The notes: generated by a model not told the origin, from the letters alone. 64,000 bases of DNA from Wandonia haliotis (GCF_039523435.1 NZ_BAAAFH010000007.1:310001-374000), one strand, 5' to 3'; counted from the stretch's first letter, positions 8,933 to 16,463 are shown. Program-made: numbers and translations.

Positions 8933-10002
8933 CCACATAACTCAAGATGTTCTTTTAATGATTCAATCGTTGTGTCGATAATCAATTCCATAAAAACAGA
9001 CTTGTCATCCGTCGTCTGAGACTTTTCAAGTGCGGAATAATAACGCAAACGTGAGGCGTTATCCCCTTTCAGATTTGCAATCGTATATCCGAAAGACAAA
9101 AGTATCAAATTCATTACCAATCGGGATGTACGTCCGTTTCCGTCTATAAATGGATGAACAGTAACTACTCTTTCATGCATTTCTGCTGCGAGAATCACCG
9201 GATGCATGATATCTTTGTTTTTCTCAAAAAACACAAATACATCCTCCATTAGCTTGGGGACAAGATAGGGTTGAGCCGGAACGAATGAAGCCCCTCCTAT
9301 CCGAACCGGTACACTTCTGTATTTACCTGCATTTTCACGGTCAATCCCTTTCAATACCAGATAATGTAATTCTTTCAGCACACGTTCATTTAAGTCATTT
9401 TTTTGACCGACCAGATCATACAGGTAATCAATCGCTTCGGAATGGTTAACAGCTTCAAGATGTTCCCGAACGGATTTCCCTCCTATTGTGATTCCCTGAT
9501 TGACCACCAGATGAGTCTCTTGCATAGTTAATGTATTCCCCTCTATCCGGTTACTTTCATAGGTGTAATTTACGCGAAAATACTCTTCCATTTTACGGAT
9601 TTGTCCCATATCCAATGGACGATTAGCTTTCCACTTCATTAACAACTCATCACATTCCGAAAGCTTATCTTTCATCCTTTCCGAAAGTCCCTCAATCTGT
9701 TCCTGCTTTTGTGCAATCCGATATTTTACAGCATCTTCTGCAAGGATCAATGCTTCTAACCCCACATTTTCATATTGAACTTCTTTAACAATTTTATCAC
9801 TCAGCCAATGAGCTAGTGTTGTATCTAACGGAATACTTAAAGCAATAGAAAGAGTTACAACGTTTTTTCGGGTTGCTGTTCGTTCACTTCTTTCTATTTT
9901 GCTTAGAATAGCCGTATCTATCCCTGTACGCATTGAAAGTTCACTTAGTGTCCAATTGAATTGTTCACGATGTCCACGTATGATTTCTCCGAATGTTTTC
10001 AT
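8929..10002 (-). CDS. HTH-Fic protein: XRE DNA-binding domain fused to a class II Fic AMP-transferase
   Basis: Fic domains usually transfer AMP from ATP to a protein target. This 357-residue protein starts with an XRE helix-turn-helix (about 1-60; WTLSELSMRTGIDTAILSKI). A helical linker and a Fic domain follow. The active-site motif HPFIDGNGRTSR (about 283-294) is complete, with catalytic His and the phosphate-binding loop. The alpha-inhibition motif S150-N-R-I-E154-G155 lies N-terminal of it, which makes this a class II, self-inhibited Fic. Two TTTGACAAA palindromes cover the start codon and -7 box, which suggests self-repression. No separate antitoxin gene is adjacent. The target protein is unknown. 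Confidence 0.92.
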   Translation of the reverse strand: MKTFGEIIRGHREQFNWTLSELSMRTGIDTAILSKIERSERTATRKNVVTLSIALSIPLDTTLAHWLSDKIVKEVQYENVGLEALILAEDAVKYRIAQKQEQIEGLSERMKDKLSECDELLMKWKANRPLDMGQIRKMEEYFRVNYTYESNRIEGNTLTMQETHLVVNQGITIGGKSVREHLEAVNHSEAIDYLYDLVGQKNDLNERVLKELHYLVLKGIDRENAGKYRSVPVRIGGASFVPAQPYLVPKLMEDVFVFFEKNKDIMHPVILAAEMHERVVTVHPFIDGNGRTSRLVMNLILLSFGYTIANLKGDNASRLRYYSALEKSQTTDDKSVFMELIIDTTIESLKEHLELCG

Positions 10003-10029
10003 TTGACAAAAAGTTATTTGACAAATATA
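10002..10029 (-). promoter_or_regulatory. Promoter -7 box and double operator of the HTH-Fic gene
   Basis: TATATTTG (minus strand, 10022-10029) fits the -7 element. Two copies of the 9-bp palindrome TTTGACAAA lie at 10002-10010 and 10017-10025, exactly 15 bases apart and on one strand. One touches the start codon and the other overlaps the -7 box. This is a natural place for the XRE domain of the same gene to bind and repress. Confidence 0.6.
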
Positions 10030-10084
10030 GTCAATTTTTCGGTTTATTTATTCAATTTGCATATTTTAGCATTTTCACCTTCTA

Positions 10085-10762
10085 ATGATGCCAAAACGCA
10101 AGTTTTTAGTACGACTCTTTATGCTGATTATTATTGGTTCAATTGGTTGTGCTGTATACCTCAATTCATCACAATATTTATTCAAAAAAGCATATCAAAA
10201 AGAACAAGAAGGAGATTTTAAGGGCGCTATTGAATACCTTTCTAAAATTATTCGTAAGGAGCAAAATAATTTACCTGCTCTTATGAGAAGGGGAGCAAAC
10301 AAATCAAAAGCAGGAGATTTTCAAGAAGCCATTGATGACTATATGTGGGCATTGGAAATTGACTCTGATAATGTTATGGCTCATTATACTATCGGATTGA
10401 ATTACTGGAAATTGGACAGTCTCAAACTTGCTGAAGAATATTTATCTAAAGCAATTGAATTAATTCCACCGTTTCTTGTTCTTGAAGACGGAACACCCTC
10501 CGATCCTTTCTACGTATATGAATCAGAAATAAAGTATGAAAGGGCTTTCCTTTATTACGAACAATATAATTATAAACTGGCGCTTCAGGATTTTTTGTTT
10601 TGTCTAAAAACAAACTACCGATCCGGTGAAGCCGCTTTTTATATTGGTAATATATATGGCATTTACGGTATGTCCGACGAAGAATGTTTTTACTATAAAA
10701 AAGCGCTTAACCTAAACTTTGAAGAAGCAAGAACTTACATTCAAGAACATTGTAACAACTAA
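10085..10762 (+). CDS. Membrane-anchored tetratricopeptide-repeat protein
   Basis: A 225-residue protein. The N-terminus (KRKFLVRLFMLIIIGSIGCAVYL) is one hydrophobic segment that may anchor it or serve as signal. TPR-like helix pairs follow: AYQKEQEGDFKGAIEYLSKI, ANKSKAGDFQEAIDDYMWAL, GLNYWKLDSLKLAEEYLSKA, and a longer-spaced unit around ALQDFLFCLKTNYRSGEAAF. TPR domains hold partner proteins; none is indicated here. The start is MM, so either ATG (10085 or 10088) may be used. Its stop overlaps the stop of the convergent metZ gene by two bases. Confidence 0.8.
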   Translation: MMPKRKFLVRLFMLIIIGSIGCAVYLNSSQYLFKKAYQKEQEGDFKGAIEYLSKIIRKEQNNLPALMRRGANKSKAGDFQEAIDDYMWALEIDSDNVMAHYTIGLNYWKLDSLKLAEEYLSKAIELIPPFLVLEDGTPSDPFYVYESEIKYERAFLYYEQYNYKLALQDFLFCLKTNYRSGEAAFYIGNIYGIYGMSDEECFYYKKALNLNFEEARTYIQEHCNN

Positions 10763-11922
10763 CTTTCTTCTAATGCCTTTTCTATATCGTCCCAGATATC
10801 TTCCGGATGCTCAAGTCCGATAGAAAGTCGAATCAGTCCGTCTGATATCCCAACAGACGCTCTTTCTTCACGCGTCAGTTTAGAATGAGTTGTTGAGGCC
10901 GGATGAGTAGCTATGCTGCGCGTATCACCGAGATTTGCAGTCAAAGAGAATAGTTGTAGACTGTTCAGAAATGTTTGTCCGGATTGCTGACCACCTTTGA
11001 TTTGAAAAGTAACAATAGCTCCTCCTGATTGCATCTGCCGTTTTGCCAGTTCGTAATCCGGGTGAGAAGTGAGAAAAGGGTATCGCACCCAATCTACCTT
11101 GGAATGCTCTTCCAACCTTCTTGCTATTTCGTGCGCTGATGAAGAATGCCTTTCAAAACGAACACTCAACGTCTCCAACGACTTTGACAGGAGCCAAGCA
11201 TTAAAAGGTGAAATACAAGGCCCTGTATGACGAGCGAAACCTTCTATCTTTTTTATTAACTCACTACTTCCCAATATAACCCCACCCAGAGACCTCCCTT
11301 GTCCATCAATAAACTTCGTGGCGGAATGAATTGAAATATCAGCTCCTAATGGTAATGGTTGTTGTCCAAATGGCGTCGCAAAACAATTATCTACCACTAC
11401 AGTAATTCCTTTTCCGGAAGTGAGTGCAGTAATCCTCTGCAAATCGATTATCTCCAGTCCAGGATTACTTGGCGTCTCAAGATACACAAGCCGGGTGTTT
11501 GCCTGTATTGCTTCTGCATACCCCATATAATTAACTGCGTCAACATACGTGCAGGTAATCCCCCACTTTGGTAGGATTTCCGTAAGTAACTTATGTGTAG
11601 ATCCAAAGACCGCTCTTGAACTTACAATATGATCTCCACTTTTTAACAACGCTCCTAAAACAGTAAAAACCGCTGCCATTCCCGACGCAGTTGCCCAACC
11701 AGATTCCGCTCCTTCTAACAGAGCCATTTTTTCAATAAACTCCGAGACATTGGGATTAGAGTAACGGGAGTAAATATTTCCCTTTTCTTCCTCTGAAAAT
11801 CGTCTGCGCATCTGTGCAGCATCTTCAAAAACATACGAACTAGTCATATACAAGGGAACCGAATGTTCCTGAAATTCACTTCGGTTCAGTTGACTTCTTA
11901 TTGCTACTGTTTCTTTTCTCAT
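10759..11922 (-). CDS. metZ: MetZ/MetB-type PLP enzyme (homoserine-ester sulfhydrylase or cystathionine gamma-synthase)
   Basis: A cytoplasmic Cys/Met-metabolism PLP enzyme that would replace the acyl group of activated homoserine with sulfide or cysteine. The start is placed at ATG 11922, which overlaps the osmC stop (ATGA), giving 387 residues; an upstream in-frame start at 11985 lies inside osmC. Motifs: SSYVFEDAAQMRRRF, SRYSNPNVSEF, the PLP-ring segment ASGMAAV, VVVDNCFATPFGQQPL, and the PLP lysine in HSATKFIDGQGRSLGG. The NIYSRYSNPN and GQGRSLGG motifs resemble O-succinylhomoserine sulfhydrylase (MetZ), but its exact acyl donor cannot be read. It is the last gene of the met operon and a paralogue of metY upstream. 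Confidence 0.85.
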   Translation of the reverse strand: MRKETVAIRSQLNRSEFQEHSVPLYMTSSYVFEDAAQMRRRFSEEEKGNIYSRYSNPNVSEFIEKMALLEGAESGWATASGMAAVFTVLGALLKSGDHIVSSRAVFGSTHKLLTEILPKWGITCTYVDAVNYMGYAEAIQANTRLVYLETPSNPGLEIIDLQRITALTSGKGITVVVDNCFATPFGQQPLPLGADISIHSATKFIDGQGRSLGGVILGSSELIKKIEGFARHTGPCISPFNAWLLSKSLETLSVRFERHSSSAHEIARRLEEHSKVDWVRYPFLTSHPDYELAKRQMQSGGAIVTFQIKGGQQSGQTFLNSLQLFSLTANLGDTRSIATHPASTTHSKLTREERASVGISDGLIRLSIGLEHPEDIWDDIEKALEES

Positions 11923-12332
11923 GTTAGCAAATTGTATGAATACGTAATCGTTACGGTAGCTTTCAGCATATTTGCTACCGAACAATACTTATCGAATGTT
12001 AGCTGAAGAGCCTTTTCTACAACTGATTCTTCCGCATTTGTACTCAAATTGAATACAAGATGTATCGTATCAAATACAGCAGGGGTAGTTTCCACCCGAT
12101 GTGCATGAACATCAACTGATAAAACAGCAACCTCTTTTCTCTTCTTTCGTAAAATATGTATCAGGTCAATAGAACTACAACTAACTAATCCTGCTGCCAC
12201 TAATTCCATAGGTCGAAATGCAGAATCCGCCCCTCCTATTCCGGAAGAAGCATCAGTGAACAGAACCTGATCCCGTTCGTTTACTACCGCCATACTAAAA
12301 GCATTCCCCTTCAAATTCAATGTTAACTTCAT
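11919..12332 (-). CDS. osmC: OsmC-family peroxide-protective or thiol protein
   Basis: A 137-residue OsmC/Ohr-fold protein. These proteins reduce organic peroxides with paired cysteines or handle sulfur compounds. The first conserved cysteine is in VSCSSIDLIHILRK and the second in KYCSVANML, both in the expected helices. It sits between hom and metZ in the methionine operon, 15 bases after hom and overlapping metZ by four bases. Operon placement suggests a job in thiol or sulfide handling during homocysteine synthesis; that is inference. OsmC genes inside met operons do occur in this phylum. Confidence 0.88.
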   Translation of the reverse strand: MKLTLNLKGNAFSMAVVNERDQVLFTDASSGIGGADSAFRPMELVAAGLVSCSSIDLIHILRKKRKEVAVLSVDVHAHRVETTPAVFDTIHLVFNLSTNAEESVVEKALQLTFDKYCSVANMLKATVTITYSYNLLT

Positions 12333-12347
12333 TTGTTTACCTTTTAT

Positions 12348-13604
12348 TTATCCAGGAATCAACTCCTTGTTCTTTTGTGCTCCAGTTATCCGTGGGTTCT
12401 CTGATAATCCAACAGAAGCGTCTGGTAGAATTGCAAAAAACAAGTGTTTCTTCTTATTAAAATCCATTGCTTTTAATTCACTGAAAAGAACACGTCCTGT
12501 TTTATACGCATACTCATCAGATACAAAACGTGTGTACTCCAGCTCAAAGCTCAACTCATTCAGTCCGATTTCTCCTTCCGATGATCCCAAATAGATATCA
12601 AGAGAAAAATCATTGGTGAAAAATGTGTCAATCACGCTTTGTTCCTTCTTATACTCATACTGGTAATCAAACAATAAGGCAGCAATATCTGACAAAACAG
12701 CACTTGCCGTAGGATAACTTCCAGCACCTTTACCAATAAAAAGCTGTTTATCAGAAAATAGAGCTTCCACAACAATTGCGTTAAACTCATTTTCCACAGT
12801 GTAAGCAAAGTGTGTTTCCGGAACAAAGTACGGAGCTACCATTCCTAGTACATGTTTCCCTATTTTTTGCGCATGTGAGAACAGCTTCACCCGATATCCC
12901 TTTTCAGCAGCATAATTTAGATCCTGGGGTTTAATATTCCTGATTCCCGTATTAGCTATATCATCCGGTTGAACTGTAATTCCAAAAGCATGTTTTATAA
13001 GCAACACTAACTTGAACTTAGAATCATACCCATCGATATCCATGGTCGGATCGCTCTCTGCAAACCCTAATTCCTGAGCTTTGCTCAATGCCTCCGCAAA
13101 AGTCAACCCACGATTGGTTTGTGAAAGAATATAATTGGTTGTCCCGTTACAAATCCCTGTAACAGACGATAAACTATCATTATTATAATATTCCTCCAGG
13201 TTTCTGATCACTGGTATACTACCACAAACAGAAGCCTCATACAAAAATGAAACCTCATTTTTTCTGGCAAGTTTAATCAGTTCATCCAAATGTTCGGCTA
13301 CCATCTTTTTATTGGCCGTAACAACATGCTTCCCCCTTTTTAGTGCTTCAGAAACAATCTCATAAGCGGCATTTGCATCATCTATTAATTCAACCACTAC
13401 ATTGATTTCATCATCATCAAGAATAGCATACCTGTCTGTTGTCAAAATATATTCAGACAAGGTTCTCTTCTTATTTTGATCCCGGATACATATCGTTTTA
13501 ATCTCCGCATCAATTAATGAACTCCGGTTTAACACTTCATAAAGTCCGCCTCCGACACAACCGAGACCAAACAATCCTATGGTTAATTTCTTTTTATTCT
13601 TCAT
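12348..13604 (-). CDS. hom: Homoserine dehydrogenase with a non-ACT C-terminal extension
   Basis: Reduces aspartate semialdehyde to homoserine with NAD(P)H. The 418 residues start with a Rossmann motif IGLFGLGCVGGG (9-20). Further landmarks are VVTANKKMVAEH, the GICNGTTNYILSQ loop, and AESDPTMDIDGYDSKFKL, which carries the catalytic Lys/Asp pair. There is no aspartokinase domain, so this is a stand-alone enzyme. After about residue 330 the sequence (FFTNDFSLDIYLGSSEGEIG onward) does not look like the usual ACT domain that senses threonine. Threonine feedback may therefore be absent, in keeping with a methionine-dedicated copy. It sits 19 bases after metX. Confidence 0.92.
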   Translation of the reverse strand: MKNKKKLTIGLFGLGCVGGGLYEVLNRSSLIDAEIKTICIRDQNKKRTLSEYILTTDRYAILDDDEINVVVELIDDANAAYEIVSEALKRGKHVVTANKKMVAEHLDELIKLARKNEVSFLYEASVCGSIPVIRNLEEYYNNDSLSSVTGICNGTTNYILSQTNRGLTFAEALSKAQELGFAESDPTMDIDGYDSKFKLVLLIKHAFGITVQPDDIANTGIRNIKPQDLNYAAEKGYRVKLFSHAQKIGKHVLGMVAPYFVPETHFAYTVENEFNAIVVEALFSDKQLFIGKGAGSYPTASAVLSDIAALLFDYQYEYKKEQSVIDTFFTNDFSLDIYLGSSEGEIGLNELSFELEYTRFVSDEYAYKTGRVLFSELKAMDFNKKKHLFFAILPDASVGLSENPRITGAQKNKELIPG

Positions 13605-13623
13605 TGTATCTTTTACTATTTTA

Positions 13624-14688
13624 CTACACTACTCCTTGCCGTCTTTGTTGACGAAAAATGGTCTTTCTGTATCTGGAAAAGTCATTGTACAGAAAATCTT
13701 TAATCAATTCATCCACCCGGACGGTCTCCGTTAAAAATCCATCATGACCATAATGGGATGGAATAACTTCAAAACAACTGTCTGCAATATGTTCTGCTAA
13801 AAACAATTGTTCCTCAATAGGAAAAAGAATATCCGTATCCACACCAAGCACCAATGTTCTCGCTGTAATTCGTCTCAAAGCACTTTCTATATTGGTATAC
13901 TTTCTCCCAACATTATGGGCATCCATTGCTTTTGACAAAGACCAGTATGCATACGCATCAAATCTCTTTACAAACTTATCTCCCTGATATTGTTGATAGG
14001 AAGAAGCCCTGAAGTGATCCCTTTTATGCGTAAAATCTTCTCTTTGGGTTCTTGTATAACCCGCGTAACTTCTATAACTCAACATAGCAATGGAACGAGC
14101 GGCTTTCAACCCAAATGCTCCTCCTCCGGGAATATTAGCCCGAAATGATTCATCTGCCCAAAGAGCCATTCGTTGTGATTCATTGAAGGCAATACCCCAG
14201 GGTGAATGCTGTGCATTAGCTGCAACCAAAATCAGATTTGAAAAACGATCCGGTTCATCAACTGCCCACTGTACAGCCTGTTGCCCTCCCAAAGACGCTC
14301 CAATAAGCACCTCTATGTGATTAATTCCCAACTCATCAGCTACTAATTGATGTACCCCTACCATATCATCAATAGTTACAAGTGGAAAATGTACTCCTTT
14401 CTGGTTTTCGCAGATTTTTTCATGAGAAGGACCTGTTGTTCCATAGCAAGACCCCAACACATTTGCACAAACAATAAAATACTTTGATGGGTCAAGGGAT
14501 TTGTGCTCTCCGAAAATTCCGGCCCACCAATCATGAACTTCTGAATTTCCCGTCAGTGCATGACAAACCCAGATTACATTATTCTTCTGTCGGTTCAATT
14601 TACCATACGTCGAATAAGCTACTTCTACCTGCCGCAGACGCTCTCCATTCAGAAGGTCTATTGCAGCTTTTACTTTCAGAATCTTCAT
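13624..14688 (-). CDS. metX: Homoserine O-acetyltransferase
   Basis: Acetylates homoserine with acetyl-CoA, committing it to methionine. The alpha/beta-hydrolase fold of 354 residues has VCHALTGNSEVHDWW near the oxyanion hole, the nucleophile Ser132 in IGASLGGQQAV, the Asp in GVDTDILFP and the His in YGHDGFLTE. The length matches the family. It is the second gene of the operon, 61 bases after metY; that gap holds a long hairpin. Some MetX enzymes prefer succinyl-CoA, but this cannot be judged with confidence here. Confidence 0.94.
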   Translation of the reverse strand: MKILKVKAAIDLLNGERLRQVEVAYSTYGKLNRQKNNVIWVCHALTGNSEVHDWWAGIFGEHKSLDPSKYFIVCANVLGSCYGTTGPSHEKICENQKGVHFPLVTIDDMVGVHQLVADELGINHIEVLIGASLGGQQAVQWAVDEPDRFSNLILVAANAQHSPWGIAFNESQRMALWADESFRANIPGGGAFGLKAARSIAMLSYRSYAGYTRTQREDFTHKRDHFRASSYQQYQGDKFVKRFDAYAYWSLSKAMDAHNVGRKYTNIESALRRITARTLVLGVDTDILFPIEEQLFLAEHIADSCFEVIPSHYGHDGFLTETVRVDELIKDFLYNDFSRYRKTIFRQQRRQGVV

Positions 14689-14705
14689 GTTTCTCTTTTT
14701 AGAAA

Positions 14706-14733
14706 GGTTAGCTCCGGAATACCGGAACTAACC
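14706..14733 (-). other. Intercistronic hairpin between metY and metX
   Basis: GGTTAG + TCCGG pair with CCGGA + CTAACC around an AATA loop, with one internal mismatch (11 bp in all). On the minus strand it is followed by CCTTTCT and then an A-rich stretch, with no long U-run. It is more likely an RNA-stability, processing or partial-attenuation element than a full terminator. Confidence 0.6.
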
Positions 14734-14749
14734 CATCATTCAGCGATTA

Positions 14750-16069
14750 CTATGCTCCCTGCAACTTTTTGATTGTTGCAAAAGCTTCATTAATATCAGT
14801 TTTCAAATCTTCAACATGCTCAATTCCAACAGACAAACGCAACCATCCGGGAGCTACTCCCGACGCAAGTTGTTCTTCTGAAGACAACTGTTCATGTGTC
14901 GTCGATGCCGGATGAATAATCAAGGTTTTCGAATCCCCAACATTTGCCAGATGAGAAATCAGGTTCAGGTTATTTACAAAACGATCCGCCTGTTCTTTTC
15001 CTCCTCTTACTTTGAAAGATAAAACCCCTCCTGCACCATTTTTCAGGTATTTCTTGGCATTTTCATAATACACAGAAGAAGGTAACCCCGGGTAATTTAC
15101 AGCTTCCACTTCCGGGTGTTCGCTCAACCATACAGCCAGTTTTTGAGCATTCTCAACTGTTCGCTCTACGCGCAGAGAAAGGGTTTCAAGTCCCTGAAGC
15201 AATAAAAATGAATTGAACGGAGATATGGCCGGTCCAAAATCCCTCAGCCCTTCAACCCTTGCCCGAATTGCAAAAGCTATATTCCCAAAAGGACTTTCGG
15301 CTCCAAACACATCCCAGAAAACTAATCCATGATATCCTTCTGAGGGTTCTGTAAACTGGGGAAATTTACCATTACCCCAATTGTACTTTCCTGCATCGAC
15401 AATTACCCCTCCGATACTGGTTCCATGACCTCCGATCCACTTTGTTGCTGAAACAACGACAATATCCGCTCCATGCTCGATCGGTTTAAAAATAAATCCG
15501 GCTGCACCAAAAGTGTTGTCCACAATAAGTGGAATATCATACGATTTTGCAATCCGACTGATCTTTTCAAAATCAGCAATACTAAATTCCGGATTACCTA
15601 TTGCCTCCAAATAAATGGCTTTCGTTTGTTTATCAATTCGTTCTTCTATCGATACCGGATCAACTCCTTCAGCGAACCGAACTTCTATCCCCAAACGTTT
15701 GAAAGCGACCTTAAACTGATTATAAGTTCCTCCATACAAGTGTGATGAAGTCACGAAGTTGTCACCTGCCTCCAGAATCGTATTCAGGGCAATAAACTGG
15801 GCTGCCTGTCCGGAAGCTACTGCTACCGCAGCAACACCACCTTCAAGAGCAGCAATTCTCTTCTCAAAAACATCAGTAGTAGGATTCATGATCCGTGTGT
15901 ATATATTCCCGAATTCTTTTAATCCAAACAAATTGGCTGCATGTTCAGAATCCTGGAAAACATAAGATGAAGTTTGATAAATCGGTACAGCTCGTGAACC
16001 TGTTACCGGATCAGCCTCCTGTCCTGCGTGAAGCTGAAGTGTTTCAAAACGATAATTTTTCGTTGACAT
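14750..16069 (-). CDS. metY: O-acetylhomoserine sulfhydrylase
   Basis: Forms homocysteine from O-acetylhomoserine and sulfide with PLP. The 439 residues match the long MetY subfamily. Motifs: RFETLQLHAGQEADPVTGSR, the PLP-ring region ASGQAAQF, IVDNTFGAAGFIFKP, the PLP Lys in SATKWIGGHGTSIGG, and the C-terminal SVGIEHVEDLKTD. It heads the five-gene sulfur amino acid operon metY-metX-hom-osmC-metZ. The leader of about 390 bases carries a SAM-I riboswitch and a Cys-run leader peptide, so expression should drop when SAM is plentiful and probably also responds to cysteine. Confidence 0.95.
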   Translation of the reverse strand: MSTKNYRFETLQLHAGQEADPVTGSRAVPIYQTSSYVFQDSEHAANLFGLKEFGNIYTRIMNPTTDVFEKRIAALEGGVAAVAVASGQAAQFIALNTILEAGDNFVTSSHLYGGTYNQFKVAFKRLGIEVRFAEGVDPVSIEERIDKQTKAIYLEAIGNPEFSIADFEKISRIAKSYDIPLIVDNTFGAAGFIFKPIEHGADIVVVSATKWIGGHGTSIGGVIVDAGKYNWGNGKFPQFTEPSEGYHGLVFWDVFGAESPFGNIAFAIRARVEGLRDFGPAISPFNSFLLLQGLETLSLRVERTVENAQKLAVWLSEHPEVEAVNYPGLPSSVYYENAKKYLKNGAGGVLSFKVRGGKEQADRFVNNLNLISHLANVGDSKTLIIHPASTTHEQLSSEEQLASGVAPGWLRLSVGIEHVEDLKTDINEAFATIKKLQGA

Positions 16070-16111
16070 TTTTCTAAAATTTTAATGGATTGAATAAAAC
16101 AGTTAACAGAT

Positions 16112-16161
16112 AGTAAATACACGCGAGTGTCGGGCCCTGACATGAACTCGGTTTATTTACT
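16112..16161 (-). promoter_or_regulatory. Long nested hairpin before metY
   Basis: On the minus strand AGTAAATA (16154-16161) pairs with TATTTACT (16112-16119), CGAGT pairs with ACTCG inside it, and a GTC/GAC pair surrounds GGGCCC at the tip. It lies between the leader-peptide stop and the metY ATG. It could be the terminator-like or sequestering arm of an attenuator. No strong U-tract follows immediately; the next T-rich run is TGTTTTATT. Confidence 0.5.
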
Positions 16162-16170
16162 GCAATATGG

Positions 16171-16226
16171 AGCTAAAGAAATTAGCTACACATACAGCAA
16201 CAGCAACAACATGAGTTATGTTGCTG
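16171..16226 (-). promoter_or_regulatory. Hairpins over the cysteine codons and stop codon of the leader peptide
   Basis: CAGCAACA (minus strand, 16219-16226), which encodes Gln-Gln-His, pairs with TGTTGCTG (16201-16208) inside the TGT/TGC run. A second stem, AGCTAA (16182-16187) with TTAGCT (16171-16176), lies over the leader stop codon. A ribosome stalled in the Cys run would melt the first stem, which is the geometry expected for cysteine-sensing attenuation. The mechanism is inference. Confidence 0.5.
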
Positions 16227-16304
16227 AAACAATAAGGTATTGTTTTGATTGTTCCCTTTTCGGGAAGAAAGTGTTAACCGGATGGATGCTTTTAAGTGTT
16301 TCAT
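16182..16304 (-). CDS. Cysteine-run leader peptide of the met operon
   Basis: A 40-residue frame begins with ATG at 16304, only 11 bases after the riboswitch P1 helix, and ends at TAA 16182-16184. It ends in Asn-Ser, six consecutive Cys codons, Met, Cys, Ser. Six Cys in a row is far outside chance for a 40-codon frame, and Met follows. The AAAGAG stretch before the ATG follows directly on the 3' arm of P1, so SAM binding could also control its translation. The peptide itself is probably not functional; translation of its Cys codons likely reports the level of charged Cys-tRNA to metY. Role by analogy with amino acid attenuators. Confidence 0.65.
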   Translation of the reverse strand: MKHLKASIRLTLSSRKGNNQNNTLLFQQHNSCCCCCCMCS

Positions 16305-16315
16305 TTCTCTTTCAA

Positions 16316-16438
16316 TTTATATTCTCCGAAAAATCGGAATCTGGAATTGGCACCGGTTTTCCAATATCAGCGTACTGATACTTAAAGTTGGTTGCCAGTG
16401 GGTCTACAAGCCAGTCTCTCGCCACTTCTTTATAAATC
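16316..16438 (-). ncRNA. SAM-I riboswitch (S-box)
   Basis: Read on the minus strand, the 5' part has GAAGTGGCGAGAGACTGGC, a spacer and GACCCACTGGCAACC. The GGCAACC core lies at 16390-16396. The 3' part has GGTGCCAATTCCAG and a CCGATTTTTCGG hairpin. P1 closes with TTTATA / TATAAA (16433-16438 with 16316-16321). These match the S-box consensus (AGAGGNGGAGGGACTGGCCC, GGCAACC, GGTGCTAATTCC). It binds S-adenosylmethionine and normally turns off downstream expression. It heads metY. Confidence 0.93.
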
Positions 16439-16463
16439 ATTATTCAAATGAACTTTGACGCTG

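Noticed and set aside
16060..16143. Second small minus-strand frame starting at ATG 16143
   Set aside because: It overlaps the metY start out of frame and has no amino acid bias; probably chance.
16127..16378. 83-codon plus-strand frame upstream of metY
   Set aside because: It is the reverse complement of the riboswitch and leader peptide; the RNA reading explains the sequence better.
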